From the NCBI RefSeq assembly GCF_014204945.1, contig NZ_JACHMN010000002.1, forward strand, positions 3,247,001 through 3,311,000: 64,000 nt of DNA, read 5' to 3'. This DNA comes from Allocatelliglobosispora scoriae. GTDB lineage: Bacteria; Actinomycetota; Actinomycetes; Mycobacteriales; Micromonosporaceae. A program made the translations under genes and the position numbers. Shown piece by piece: positions 31,607-39,673 of this stretch. Positions within the stretch are counted from its first letter, which is position 1; every line of letters begins with the position of its first letter. Under the pieces are notes generated by a model, which was not told the DNA's origin, ran no database searches, and saw nothing but the letters and a program-made list of their open reading frames with translations.

Positions 31607-31683
31607 ATGATCGCGCTCTTTCCCGGAAGTTGGCCCTACGGAGGCGCTTCGAGGGGAGTGTTTCCGGGAAACAGCGCGATCAT
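31607..31683. repeat. Long inverted repeat C1
   Basis: Arms of about 22 nt (ATGATCGCGCTCTTTCCCGG and its complement with one mismatch) around a loop of about 32 nt. Confidence 0.8.
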
Positions 31684-31744
31684 GCTGCTTCGCGCATTGC
31701 TACGGCGCTGATCGGCGGCGCTGAGGGAGATCACACGTGCTTCA

Positions 31745-31787
31745 GGGAAGCAGACGTGATCACGGGCCGTGATCACGTCTGCTTCCC
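31745..31787. repeat. Long inverted repeat C2
   Basis: A perfect 43-bp palindrome with 21-nt arms (GGGAAGCAGACGTGATCACG plus G) and one central base. The near-zero loop suggests a cruciform or protein-binding site rather than a simple terminator. Confidence 0.85.
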
Positions 31788-31823
31788 CGAAGTTGCCCGG
31801 ATCTTGACGCGCCCGCCCTCAGT

Positions 31824-31898
31824 GATCGCACCATCTTGGGGGAAGAAGGGCTGATCATGAGGCTTGATCACACCTTCTTCCCCCAAGATGGTGCGATC
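31824..31898. repeat. Long inverted repeat C3
   Basis: Perfect 26-nt arms (GATCGCACCATCTTGGGGGA then AGAAGG, and the complement) around a 23-nt loop that contains two TGATCA motifs. The right arm ends 11 bases before the stop codon of the convergent transporter gene. Confidence 0.88.
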
Positions 31899-31908
31899 TT
31901 GAGGCGAG

Positions 31909-33180
31909 CTAGGCAGCGCGGACCAGATCTTCGCGAGTTAGGGGGACCGGCTGCGGCATCGGGGGCATCGGCTCGCGGGACGTGCGGATCGCTCGGGCCA
32001 CCCAGGGGGAGACGACCGCCACCGCGACGATCCCGGCCAGACCGGCGCCGAGCACGATGGGCCGGGGCTCGAAGAGCTCCACGAGCAGCCCACCGGCCAT
32101 GAACCCGAGCAGCCCCATCCCCTGGACCGTCGCCTGCAGCGTCGCCGAGATACGACCCCGCGACGACGGCGCCGCTCTGCGGCCGAGCACAGTGGTGACG
32201 AGCACGTTCTCGGTGCCGTTGAGCGAGCCGCCGAGCAGCAGCAGCGGTACGAGCCAGGCGGCACCCGGCGCCGCCGCCATCAACGCGATCGCCGCTCCCG
32301 TGCCGAGCAGCGAGAGGAACATCCAGCTCACCAGGGCACCGTCGTCCTTGGCGTGGCGGATGAGGCGGGCCATGATCCACGCACCGGCGAGCATCCCGAC
32401 CATCCACATGGAGCTGATCACGCCGTAGGCGGAGGCCGAAGCGCCCAGCGTGCCCCGGACGAAGAAGACGTCGACCACGTTGACGGCGGAGACGGCGCCG
32501 ATGACGACCGCGAGACCAATGATCATGATGCGGAGCAGCGGTTCCATCGTGACGCGGGCGCTCGACGCGACGGACGAGCGGGATGATTCGGGTGCGGAGC
32601 CGCCGCGCCGGGTGCGGAGCAGGAGGCCGGCCGCGATGGTGCCGACGTACGCCACCGAGGCCCAGCGCAGCGTGTTGGCGACACCGAGGCCGTCGAGGGC
32701 GAAACCGGCGAGGGCCGGGCCGATCATGACCCCGATCGACGAGGCGGTCTGCCCGATGGCGCTCGCCTTCGGCAGGTCGGCCCGGCTCGCCATGGCGGGC
32801 AGGAGCGCGGCGCGCACGGGTTGGCCGATCGCCGTACCCACGCAAAGAAGAGTGAGGAGGGCGATCTGCGCGATCACTCCGTGCGCGACGGAGAGCAGGA
32901 GTGCCGCGATGACCTGGAACACCCCGGCCACGACGATGAGCAGGCGGGAGTCGATCCGGTCCGCCATCCGGCCGGTGATCGGCGCGAGCACGACCATCGG
33001 CAGGGCGGCGGCGATGGCGAGTCCGGCCACGGCGAACCCACCCTCGCCGCCGTCCTGGAAGGCGAGCAGCAGGGTGGTCATGACGAGGAACGAACCGGTG
33101 CCGGAGATGAGCTGGGCACCGGACGAGATCCAGACGTCACGCCAGTCGGTGGTCGGGCGGGCGCCATTTATGAAAGACAT
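31909..33180 (-). CDS. MFS transporter under ArsR-type control
   Basis: A 423-residue major facilitator and paralogue of the MFS gene upstream of mqnA: TDWRDVWISSGAQLISG, APITGRMADRIDSRLL and GQPVRAALLPAM are shared. It has twelve predicted helices. It follows an ArsR/HTH gene by 41 bases, and a 13-bp inverted repeat straddles its start codon, so the regulator probably represses it directly. Substrate is unknown; the EntS-like group often exports siderophores or drugs. Confidence 0.85.
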   Translation of the reverse strand: MSFINGARPTTDWRDVWISSGAQLISGTGSFLVMTTLLLAFQDGGEGGFAVAGLAIAAALPMVVLAPITGRMADRIDSRLLIVVAGVFQVIAALLLSVAHGVIAQIALLTLLCVGTAIGQPVRAALLPAMASRADLPKASAIGQTASSIGVMIGPALAGFALDGLGVANTLRWASVAYVGTIAAGLLLRTRRGGSAPESSRSSVASSARVTMEPLLRIMIIGLAVVIGAVSAVNVVDVFFVRGTLGASASAYGVISSMWMVGMLAGAWIMARLIRHAKDDGALVSWMFLSLLGTGAAIALMAAAPGAAWLVPLLLLGGSLNGTENVLVTTVLGRRAAPSSRGRISATLQATVQGMGLLGFMAGGLLVELFEPRPIVLGAGLAGIVAVAVVSPWVARAIRTSREPMPPMPQPVPLTREDLVRAA

Positions 33181-33205
33181 ACTGTGAAGTTAGTCCTTCA
33201 TAAAT
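33166..33205. promoter_or_regulatory. Predicted operator over the MFS start codon
   Basis: An inverted repeat with arms ATTTATGAAAGAC and GTCCTTCATAAAT (12 of 13 paired) separated by 14 bases. It overlaps the MFS start codon and the gap after the ArsR-type gene. It is AT-rich against a high-GC background, as expected for an ArsR-type operator. Occupancy could block both promoter clearance and translation start. Confidence 0.65.
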
Positions 33206-33221
33206 CTGAAGTCAACGGAGA

Positions 33222-33866
33222 TCAGTCGATCGGGACACCGCGTGTCTGGAAGGAGACAAGGCGGGTCCCCTCGGGCGGGGCCTCCTGGCGGGCGCTGCGC
33301 TTGAAGGGTTCGAGCAGGTCAGTGACCTGGGCGAGCAGCTCCTTCAGCTCGTCGGCGGTGACGAGCAGCAGCGACTCGGCGAGGAACGCCGCTTCGAACC
33401 ACTCCTTCGGTTCGTCGCGGGACCGGTCGAACCACGACTCCAGCCGCTCCTGCTCGCGGGCGACGAAGAGCTCGACGAGCGCGCGTTCGGCGGCGAGCGC
33501 CTCGGGCGCGGCGTCCTGACCGGCGTTGATGGACCAGCCCTTGTGCGGGCTGCGCCACACCCGCTCGCGGCCGTCGCCTCGGCCGGGCGCGTCCTCGACC
33601 ATGCCCGCCTTCGCCAGCGCCCGCAGGTGATAGCTGGTCGCGCTGGGGGAGAGGCCGACGAGCTTCGCCGCCTCCGTCGCCGTGATCTCGCCGGCGCCGC
33701 TGGTGAGGTGCTCCAGGATCGTCAGCCGTGCCGGATGCGCCAGCGCCCGCATGACCTCGGGGTCGCTGATGTTCTGCCGCCTGGGCTCGCTCTCCGCCGG
33801 CGCCCCCGGCGGGGCTGCCTCGCTTCGCTCGGTCACTCCTCGGGCAGGCGCATTAATTTCGTCCAC
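33222..33866 (-). CDS. ArsR-type winged-helix regulator
   Basis: A 214-residue regulator with an ArsR/HTH_20 winged helix (DPEVMRALAHPARLTILEHL, then AAKLVGLSPSATSYHLRALA) and a helical C-terminal half without clear metal-binding cysteines, so it is probably not a metal sensor. The GTG start lies exactly 8 bases after a TAATAT hexamer, the expected geometry for a leaderless transcript. It is followed by an MFS gene on the same strand and is divergent from the HelD-like gene. Confidence 0.85.
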   Translation of the reverse strand: MDEINAPARGVTERSEAAPPGAPAESEPRRQNISDPEVMRALAHPARLTILEHLTSGAGEITATEAAKLVGLSPSATSYHLRALAKAGMVEDAPGRGDGRERVWRSPHKGWSINAGQDAAPEALAAERALVELFVAREQERLESWFDRSRDEPKEWFEAAFLAESLLLVTADELKELLAQVTDLLEPFKRSARQEAPPEGTRLVSFQTRGVPID

Positions 33867-33874
33867 GACCAGTG

Positions 33875-33880
33875 ATATTA
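33875..33880 (-). promoter_or_regulatory. -10 element of a probable leaderless promoter
   Basis: TAATAT on the minus strand, 8 bases before the GTG of the ArsR-type gene. No consensus -35 is seen. Leaderless mRNAs are common in actinobacteria. Confidence 0.5.
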
Positions 33881-33901
33881 GGTGGTCCCGGATTTCACGT
33901 C

Positions 33902-33936
33902 TGCCGTAGAATCGCCTTTCTTCTCTTCCTACGGCA
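33902..33936. promoter_or_regulatory. Inverted repeat in the ArsR/HelD-like divergent region
   Basis: TGCCGTAG and CTACGGCA, perfect 8-bp arms separated by 19 bases, between the divergent regulator and helicase genes. It could be an operator acting on either gene. It does not resemble the operator over the MFS start. Confidence 0.4.
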
Positions 33937-34008
33937 ACGCCGACACCGCCCACTGTGAAGTGCTGCGGAGCGCCGGGCGGCCCTCGCTGCGTGCCGGAGC
34001 AGATATCC

Positions 34009-35961
34009 ATGAGTGACCTTGACCACGATTTGGCCGCCGAACAAACTCACCTCACCGTCAGCCGCGAGGCCCTGCGCGCCATGCGCGAGCGGGCTGAAGG
34101 CCTCTTCGCCACCGGCAATCAGGTCGCGGGCGATGCCTACGCTGCGGAAACCCTGGGGCGCACCCTCGCGATGCGCGTCAAGGAGCTCGCCGACGACCCG
34201 ACGACGCCGCTCTTCTTCGGCAAGCTCAGCTTCGACGGCACCGAGCACGCCGGACACACCTTTCACATCGGCCGACGCCACGTCACCGACGCCGTCGGCG
34301 AGCCGCTCGTGCTCGACTGGCGGGCACCCGTCTCCCGCTCGTTCTATCGCGCCAGCGCCCGCGATCCGCAGGGCGTCGGGGTGCGCCGACGGTTCGGCTT
34401 CGCCACCGGCGAGCTGACGAGCTTCGAGGACGAGCACCTCAACCGGGGTGAGGAGCTCGGCACGCGGAGCACGATCCTCACCAACGAGATCGAGCGCCCG
34501 CGCGTCGGGCCGATGCGCGACATCGTCGCCACGATCCAGCCCGAGCAGGACGAGCTGGTCCGCGCCGAGCTCGACGAGTCGATCTGCGTCCAGGGGGCAC
34601 CCGGCACCGGCAAGACGGCCGTCGGGCTGCACCGGGCGGCGTACCTGCTCTATCTGCACCGGGAGCGCCTCCGCCGGTCCGGGGTCCTGATCATCGGACC
34701 CAACAGCGCCTTCCTGCGCTACATCGCGGCTGTCCTGCCCGCGCTCGGCGAGGTCGAGGTCAAGCAGCACACGGTCGAGGACCTGATCGGCCACGTCGCG
34801 GTCCGCGCCACCGATTCGCCGGCCGCCGCCGCGCTCAAGCACGACGCGCGCGTCGCGGAGCAGCTCCGGTCCCTCCTCTGGCGACGGGTACGCCGACCGA
34901 GCGCACCCATCACCGTCTCCGACGGCTCCTACCGGTGGCGCATCGACCTGGGCCCGCTGACCCGGATCGTCGACGATGTCCGGCGCGAGGAACCGGCCTA
35001 CTCGCTCGGCCGGGAGCGGGTGCGTTCCCGCGTCGTCGACCTGCTGCTGCGCCAGTCGGAGGCGCGCGGCGAATCACCCGGCGAGGCGTGGCAGCGCAAG
35101 ATGGGCAAGATCGGGCCGGTCGCGGCGTACCTCGACGAGGTGTGGCCGGTCGTCACGCCCGAGGGACTCGTCGCCGAGCTGCTCACCGACCCGCCGGAGG
35201 GGTTCGAGGCGATCGCGTGGGCGACGCCGCCCCGCTCGGTGAAGACGGCGAAGTGGAGCACCGCCGATGCGCTGCTGATCGACGAGGCGGCCGGGCTGCT
35301 GGAGAGCGTGCCGAGCGCCGGGCACATCGTCATCGACGAGGCGCAGGACCTCTCCCCCATGCAGGCCAGGGCGATCGCCCGGCGCAGCAGCCACGGTTCG
35401 GTGACCCTCCTGGGCGACCTGGCCCAGGGCACCGCACCCTGGTCGGCGACGGACTGGCGGGACACGCTGCACCACCTCGGCAAGCCCGACGCCCGGGTGG
35501 TTCCGCTGACGATCGGCTTCCGCGTACCGGAGCAGGTCCTCGAACTCGCCAACCGGCTCCTGCCCTCGCTCGCCGTGGACGTGCCGCCCGCGAGGTCCCT
35601 GCGCCCCGACGGTCGGCTGATCTTCGGCAAGGTCGGCGATCTGGCAGCCACGGCGGCCGATGCCCTGACCGAGCCGGGCTCCGTCGGTGTCATCTGCGCC
35701 GACGCGTCGATCCCCTCGGTGATCGCCACCCTGACGGCGGCCGGGCTCAGCCCCGGCGGCCCCGAGGACGACGAACGGCTCACCGTCATCGGCGCCACCC
35801 TCGCCAAGGGCCTGGAGTACGACCACGTCATCGTCATCGAACCCGCCGACATCGTCGCCGCCGAGGAACGCGGCCTACACCGCCTCTACGTCGTCCTCAC
35901 TCGTGCGGTCACGGCCCTGACCGTCCTGCACGACACCCCGCTCCCGGCACCCCTCGCCTGA
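34009..35961 (+). CDS. HelD-like UvrD-family helicase/RNA polymerase recycling factor
   Basis: A 650-residue superfamily 1 ATPase. The N-terminal helical part resembles HelD (AEQTHLTVSREALRAMRERA, a coiled coil that enters the RNAP secondary channel), followed by Walker A GAPGTGKTAVGLHRA (about residue 198) and Walker B HIVIDEAQDLSPMQ, and a C-terminal UvrD-like domain (VIGATLAKGLEYDHV). HelD proteins release stalled RNA polymerase, and the HelR type confers rifamycin tolerance. At 650 residues it is shorter than mycobacterial HelD or HelR as I recall them. I found no rifamycin-associated element upstream. ATG with GGAG chosen. Confidence 0.85.
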   Translation: MSDLDHDLAAEQTHLTVSREALRAMRERAEGLFATGNQVAGDAYAAETLGRTLAMRVKELADDPTTPLFFGKLSFDGTEHAGHTFHIGRRHVTDAVGEPLVLDWRAPVSRSFYRASARDPQGVGVRRRFGFATGELTSFEDEHLNRGEELGTRSTILTNEIERPRVGPMRDIVATIQPEQDELVRAELDESICVQGAPGTGKTAVGLHRAAYLLYLHRERLRRSGVLIIGPNSAFLRYIAAVLPALGEVEVKQHTVEDLIGHVAVRATDSPAAAALKHDARVAEQLRSLLWRRVRRPSAPITVSDGSYRWRIDLGPLTRIVDDVRREEPAYSLGRERVRSRVVDLLLRQSEARGESPGEAWQRKMGKIGPVAAYLDEVWPVVTPEGLVAELLTDPPEGFEAIAWATPPRSVKTAKWSTADALLIDEAAGLLESVPSAGHIVIDEAQDLSPMQARAIARRSSHGSVTLLGDLAQGTAPWSATDWRDTLHHLGKPDARVVPLTIGFRVPEQVLELANRLLPSLAVDVPPARSLRPDGRLIFGKVGDLAATAADALTEPGSVGVICADASIPSVIATLTAAGLSPGGPEDDERLTVIGATLAKGLEYDHVIVIEPADIVAAEERGLHRLYVVLTRAVTALTVLHDTPLPAPLA

Positions 35962-36001
35962 CCGCAGCGCCGCCCTATGCGCCGCAGGCATACGCCGCAG
36001 G

Positions 36002-36050
36002 GCCGCCAAGATCGCCGCAACTCTTCAAGAGTTGCGGCGATCTTGGCGGC
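36002..36050. repeat. Dispersed palindromic element B, short form
   Basis: A perfect 49-bp palindrome: 24-nt arms (GCCGCCAAGATCGCCGCAAC then TCTT) around a single base. It keeps the CAAGATCG...CAACTCTTCAAGAGTTG core of the larger B elements but has one arm only. It lies exactly between convergent stop codons. Confidence 0.88.
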
Positions 36051-36554
36051 TCAGGGTTGGGTGATCAGGGCTTGGAGTTCGGTGGCGAAAGTCGGGTGGG
36101 CATCCTTCACCAGCACCGACTCACCGTCCGCAGCAGCCTCGGTCCCCGTCAGCCGGGGCAGACTCCCCCAGCTGAACGGCACCACCGCGAGGAAGATCCC
36201 GACCAGCCCGCCGAGCAGCGGCCACAGGCTCCCCGCGACGAACCCGGCCACCAGCGCCACGATGCCGCCGAAGAACAAGACACCGGCGGCGACCAGGGAC
36301 ACCAGCCGCACCCGGACGCACGCCTCGCACAGCGGCCAGCCGTCCACGGGCACCAACTTCACACGGCGCGAATACTCCACGCCTCGGCCCAACGCCGTCT
36401 TGCCCGGGTGCAGCACCTCGGTCACCGGCCCCACATCCGGCCGGGATTTGATCACGAACCGAACCCGCCGCCGGGCACCGATCCCGTGCCGAGCACACAC
36501 CGAGGGCAACCGCCCCACCGAGATCAGCGCCCCCGGCACTTCCACAGTAGACAT
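36051..36554 (-). CDS. Membrane protein of unknown function
   Basis: A 167-residue protein. The first 80 residues are soluble and basic, with two cysteine pairs (SVCARHG and PLCEACVRVR) that could bind a metal. Two hydrophobic helices follow (LVSLVAAGVLFFGGIVALVAG and SLWPLLGGLVGIFLAVVPF), then a short soluble tail. No family recognised. It is preceded by a 32-bp palindrome that closes the upstream chitosanase gene and followed by a B element. Confidence 0.6.
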   Translation of the reverse strand: MSTVEVPGALISVGRLPSVCARHGIGARRRVRFVIKSRPDVGPVTEVLHPGKTALGRGVEYSRRVKLVPVDGWPLCEACVRVRLVSLVAAGVLFFGGIVALVAGFVAGSLWPLLGGLVGIFLAVVPFSWGSLPRLTGTEAAADGESVLVKDAHPTFATELQALITQP

Positions 36555-36615
36555 GAAAGCCCTCCTCCCCCGGAAGGCATCCTACCGAGATCCCCGGAAA
36601 CCGGCCCGAGACAGA

Positions 36616-36647
36616 GGTTTCGGGGCGGATCGATCCGCCCCGAAACC
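36616..36647. terminator. Perfect palindrome after the chitosanase gene
   Basis: GGTTTCGGGGCGGATC followed immediately by its reverse complement: 32 bp with no spacer and a GATCGATC centre, 12 bases after the chitosanase stop. It probably terminates that transcript; the zero-length spacer is unusual for a terminator. Confidence 0.7.
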
Positions 36648-36658
36648 GCACCACCCGA

Positions 36659-37930
36659 CTACGCGATGGAGAACGGGTCTCCGTATACGTGCCACGACAG
36701 CGGCGTATTCAGATCGAGGTTGCCGTTGTTCAAGAACACCCGTTGCGCGGTGTCCACCCGGGAGGTGTCACTGTGCGCCTCCTCCAGCTTCATCGCCACC
36801 ACCCGGGCGTCGAGGAAGGCGTGCAGCCAGGTCGTCTGGTTGCCGCCCTGCGACGGCGGCTTCGCCTTCTTCAGCGCGTTGGTGCGGATCGACCGGAAGC
36901 TCGCCGGGTCCCCGCCGTCGCCGTGCATCACGATCGCGTCGTAGTAGATGAACTGGCCCAGCGCCCAGACACCGTCGGCCTTCGCCTGCGCCACGGCCGG
37001 GTTGAAGTAGACCTGGTCGCGGATGTCGTTCTGCGCGGTCTGGAAGACCGTGTCGGCAGCGGCCGTCGCCCAGTCCTTCGTGTAGTTGGGGTCGAGGCCG
37101 GCATGCGAGTCGGTGCCGTCGACGTTGCGCAGCGCCGGGAGGTACTTCGCCAGGATGTTGCCGGGCTTGCGCGACGTGTAGAGCTCGACGAGCTGCAGCA
37201 TGTCACCGGTGCCGGAGCAGAATCCGATGATGCCGGCGGTGTAGCCGCGGCCGTCGCCGATGTCCTCGATGTACTTGTACTGCGCCTTCCAGTTCAGCGA
37301 TGAGTTCTCCGCGCTGGAGACGATCTGCATCGCGATGTCCTTCTTGCGCGGGTCGTTCAGGTCGACGTGCGTGCCGCCGGACGGGCTGGGCGACGCCGAC
37401 GGGGTGGCGCTACGCGAGAGGGAAGCGCTCGGCGAGGGCGTCGTGCCGTTGCCGTAGACCTTGAACTCGAAGAGCGAGTAGCCGTAGGCCGTGCCGCGAG
37501 CGGTGCCGTTGAGCCGGACGTAGCGGCCGGAGCCGGACAGGCCGGTGAGGTCGTCGGTCGCGCCGTTGCCGGTGGTGGTGGAGTAGATGCTGGTCCAGGC
37601 GCTGCCGTCGGCGGAGGTCTGGATCTGGTAGGACTTGCCGTAGGCGGCCTCCCACGTGAGCACGACGTGCGTGATCGTCGCGGTGGCGCCCAGGTCGACG
37701 CGGATCCACTGCGGGTCGACGCCCTCGGCGCTGGCCCAGCGGGTGGTGGCACTGCCGTCGAAGGCTTTCGCAGCGGTGAGCGTGCTGTCCTCGATGGACG
37801 ACGCGGTGGCGGGCTTGCCCTGGGAGAGCAGGGTCTCGGCGGCCTCGGCGCTGAGGGCGAGCGCGATGGGTGCGGCGATGACCAGGGCCGCGGCTGCGGC
37901 TATCCCGGCGAGTCTTGCTGGGTTCTTCAT
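36659..37930 (-). CDS. Secreted GH46 chitosanase with F5/8-type C (CBM32-like) domain
   Basis: An extracellular endo-chitosanase. The 423-residue protein has a signal peptide ending near ALSAEAA, an N-terminal discoidin/F5-8C carbohydrate-binding domain (about 35-160), a Ser/Pro linker, and a GH46 catalytic domain (about 190-423). The GH46 signature is present as SSAENSSLNW (general acid Glu) and YIEDIGDGRGYTAGIIGFC (nucleophile-side Asp), then GTGDM. It lets the organism feed on deacetylated chitin from fungi or arthropods. No CsnR-type palindrome was found upstream. Confidence 0.92.
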   Translation of the reverse strand: MKNPARLAGIAAAAALVIAAPIALALSAEAAETLLSQGKPATASSIEDSTLTAAKAFDGSATTRWASAEGVDPQWIRVDLGATATITHVVLTWEAAYGKSYQIQTSADGSAWTSIYSTTTGNGATDDLTGLSGSGRYVRLNGTARGTAYGYSLFEFKVYGNGTTPSPSASLSRSATPSASPSPSGGTHVDLNDPRKKDIAMQIVSSAENSSLNWKAQYKYIEDIGDGRGYTAGIIGFCSGTGDMLQLVELYTSRKPGNILAKYLPALRNVDGTDSHAGLDPNYTKDWATAAADTVFQTAQNDIRDQVYFNPAVAQAKADGVWALGQFIYYDAIVMHGDGGDPASFRSIRTNALKKAKPPSQGGNQTTWLHAFLDARVVAMKLEEAHSDTSRVDTAQRVFLNNGNLDLNTPLSWHVYGDPFSIA

Positions 37931-38100
37931 GCGGGGTCCATTCGTGGGGGGTCGCTTGGAGCGGAGGTGAATAGACAGTCAGTTTGCCTTTCAAATTCGA
38001 GCAGGACAGCTCAGCAATGTCAATACCTCACGCCCACGCGGTCCGCGCGCCACGCCCGACTCCGGTAGCGTCTCGAACCGAGCCCCTGGGGAGGGATTGG

Positions 38101-38400
38101 ATGAGTTTCACGGCGGATCAGCAAGCCATCCGCGGTTTCGGCCGACAGATCGACAGCCTCACGGACGACGCGGACGCCGCAGTCTCCTATGTGCGCAATC
38201 ACCTCGGCATCGGCTATGACAAGGGCCGCATGTTCTTCACCGTGGTCGAGTCGGCCACGACGGTCCGGGAAGCGCTCATGGCCAACTACTCGCAGCTCAG
38301 CAAGCTGGCCACCGCTTCCGCGCAGGAGATCGTCAAGGCGGCGGACCACTACCGCGACACCGACGCCGCAGCCGCCGCGAAGATCGACGCGACCTACTGA
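38101..38400 (+). CDS. EspC/WXG100-like type VII secretion target
   Basis: A 99-residue all-helical protein beginning MSFTADQQAIRGFGRQIDSL, resembling ESX-secretion-associated EspC-type and WXG100-like proteins. It lacks a strict WxG. The tail ends with HYRDTDAAAAAKI, which resembles the Yxxx[D/E] type VII export signal (Y-R-D-T-D). GGAGGG precedes the ATG. It heads a three-gene operon with the two following genes. No ESX secretion machinery is in the window. Confidence 0.75.
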   Translation: MSFTADQQAIRGFGRQIDSLTDDADAAVSYVRNHLGIGYDKGRMFFTVVESATTVREALMANYSQLSKLATASAQEIVKAADHYRDTDAAAAAKIDATY

Positions 38401-38413
38401 GAGGAGTCGACCG

Positions 38414-39136
38414 ATGGCCTACGCGCCCGCGGCGGAGCTCGTCGCTCCCGTCGCGAACCCGCCGATTCCGGATCTGGTCAACAACATCCTCGGCGCCAAG
38501 CAGTACATCAGCCCGTCCTACTGGATCGGCTGGATCGTGCAGCAGGTCTGCGGCACCAACCCGTGGGAATGGGTGATCGAGCAGTACACGGGCGACTGGC
38601 ACGCCGCCGCCGAGGCGAGCGACGCGCTCAAGAACCTCGCCGACTTCAACCGGCAGTACGCCCTGGCGATCGAGAGCGAGGGCCGGGCGGTCTTCGGCGA
38701 CGAGTGGCAGGGCCATGCGGCCGACGCCGCCAAGGCCTACTTCGACGGCATCGTGAAGACCCTCCACGACCAGGTCGCCGCCCTGGAGAGCATCTCGGGC
38801 CAGTTCCATTCGCTGACCGCGGGCATGCAGGAGGCGGCGCAGGGTCTGCAGAGCCTCTTCCAGGACCTCACCGACCTCGTCATCGTCGCCGCCATCTCGG
38901 CCGCCGCCACCGCCGCGTCGAGCTGGACGGTCGTCGGCGGCATCGCGGGTGCGCTCGCGACCGCAGCCTCCATCGCCGCCGCCGTCGAGGTCTGGTACGC
39001 GGTGCTCAGCGCGCACGATGCCGCCTGGGCCGGCGTACAGGTCTTCACCGGTCTCGTCGCCGGGTACCTCGGCGGGCTGCAGGGCATGGAGCAGCACGCA
39101 CTGCCCGGATCCGCATACAACCACCCGGGGGTGTGA
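38414..39136 (+). CDS. WXG100-superfamily-like secreted protein
   Basis: A 240-residue helical protein with a WxG turn (DEWQGHAADAAKAYF, near residue 97) flanked by long helices, the hallmark of the WXG100/LXG type VII substrate fold. A glycine/alanine-rich hydrophobic stretch follows (about 155-215, AAATAASSWTVVGGIAGALA) that could insert in membranes. It lies 13 bases after the EspC-like gene and three before the next gene. It is probably a partner of the small EspC-like protein. Confidence 0.7.
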   Translation: MAYAPAAELVAPVANPPIPDLVNNILGAKQYISPSYWIGWIVQQVCGTNPWEWVIEQYTGDWHAAAEASDALKNLADFNRQYALAIESEGRAVFGDEWQGHAADAAKAYFDGIVKTLHDQVAALESISGQFHSLTAGMQEAAQGLQSLFQDLTDLVIVAAISAAATAASSWTVVGGIAGALATAASIAAAVEVWYAVLSAHDAAWAGVQVFTGLVAGYLGGLQGMEQHALPGSAYNHPGV

Positions 39137-39139
39137 ACC

Positions 39140-39457
39140 GTGCCCGACGATGACGAGCCGATCCTGGACGTGGCCCGCGGCGACCGGGCGATCTCGCAGC
39201 ACCTGCGGCACTCGCTCAGCCTGCTCCGCGAGCGCAGCGACAACGAGGACTTCCGGCGCCTCGCCGACGACATCCTCGCCGGGCGGGCCCACCTGCGCGA
39301 CGTCTTCAGCTCACCGGCCTTCGCGGCCGGGCTCAACCCCTTCGTCGAGCGCTTCGCCGAACGCTATGAGCAGCTCAGCGACGCCGAACGAGCCGAGATG
39401 GCCGCTTCCGGCAGGGCTGAGCTCGAGGCGGAGCGGGCGCGACTCGCCGGGCGGTGA
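39140..39457 (+). CDS. Small acidic protein of the type VII substrate locus
   Basis: A 105-residue, highly charged, helical protein (ISQHLRHSLSLLRERSDNED, FAERYEQLSDAERAEM). No signal peptide or membrane segment. The family is unrecognised. Its three-base distance from the WXG-like gene suggests a chaperone or immunity-like companion, but that is inference from position only. A terminator hairpin follows 180 bases later. Confidence 0.6.
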   Translation: MPDDDEPILDVARGDRAISQHLRHSLSLLRERSDNEDFRRLADDILAGRAHLRDVFSSPAFAAGLNPFVERFAERYEQLSDAERAEMAASGRAELEAERARLAGR

Positions 39458-39639
39458 TGTGACGTTCATCCGGCCGGGAAGCCCTCGACCGGACGGCTGA
39501 TGCGGGTATCGTTAGTCCGGTCGGTGCGTGGACAGTGTCCCCGGGCCTCAATATAAAGCCATTACGGAATACTGGCCTCGGCCAAGAGCTGTAGTGCGCC
39601 ACTCGCCGCGAGGCGACCGCACGTACCGACACAACGTGA

Positions 39640-39673
39640 AGCTGAGGGCCCGTCTCCGGACGGGCCCTCAGCT
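39640..39673. terminator. Bidirectional hairpin terminator
   Basis: A perfect 15-bp stem (AGCTGAGGGCCCGTC) with a TCCG tetraloop. It lies between the type VII locus and the convergent ABC transporter operon, and overlaps the last codons of the ATPase gene. Confidence 0.88.

Larger units (their letters stand above)
31430..31908. other. Palindrome-rich intergenic region between mqnA and MFS gene
   Basis: No credible gene is visible. The region has three consecutive long inverted repeats listed separately, each carrying a GATC-containing core. A partial fourth (CGGGAAACAGCGCC near 31582-31595) matches an arm of the first. Short open frames here simply read through the palindromes. Confidence 0.8.

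Noticed and set aside
31475-32102. Short reading frames across the palindrome cluster after mqnA
   Set aside because: They read through the inverted repeats, have no ribosome binding site, and give low-quality protein sequence.
33867-34008. Rifamycin-associated element in front of the HelD-like gene
   Set aside because: The GGGGCTTGC-type inverted repeat is absent; only an unrelated TGCCGTAG repeat is present.
37931-38100. CsnR operator upstream of the chitosanase
   Set aside because: No TTAGGAAAG-type palindrome is present.
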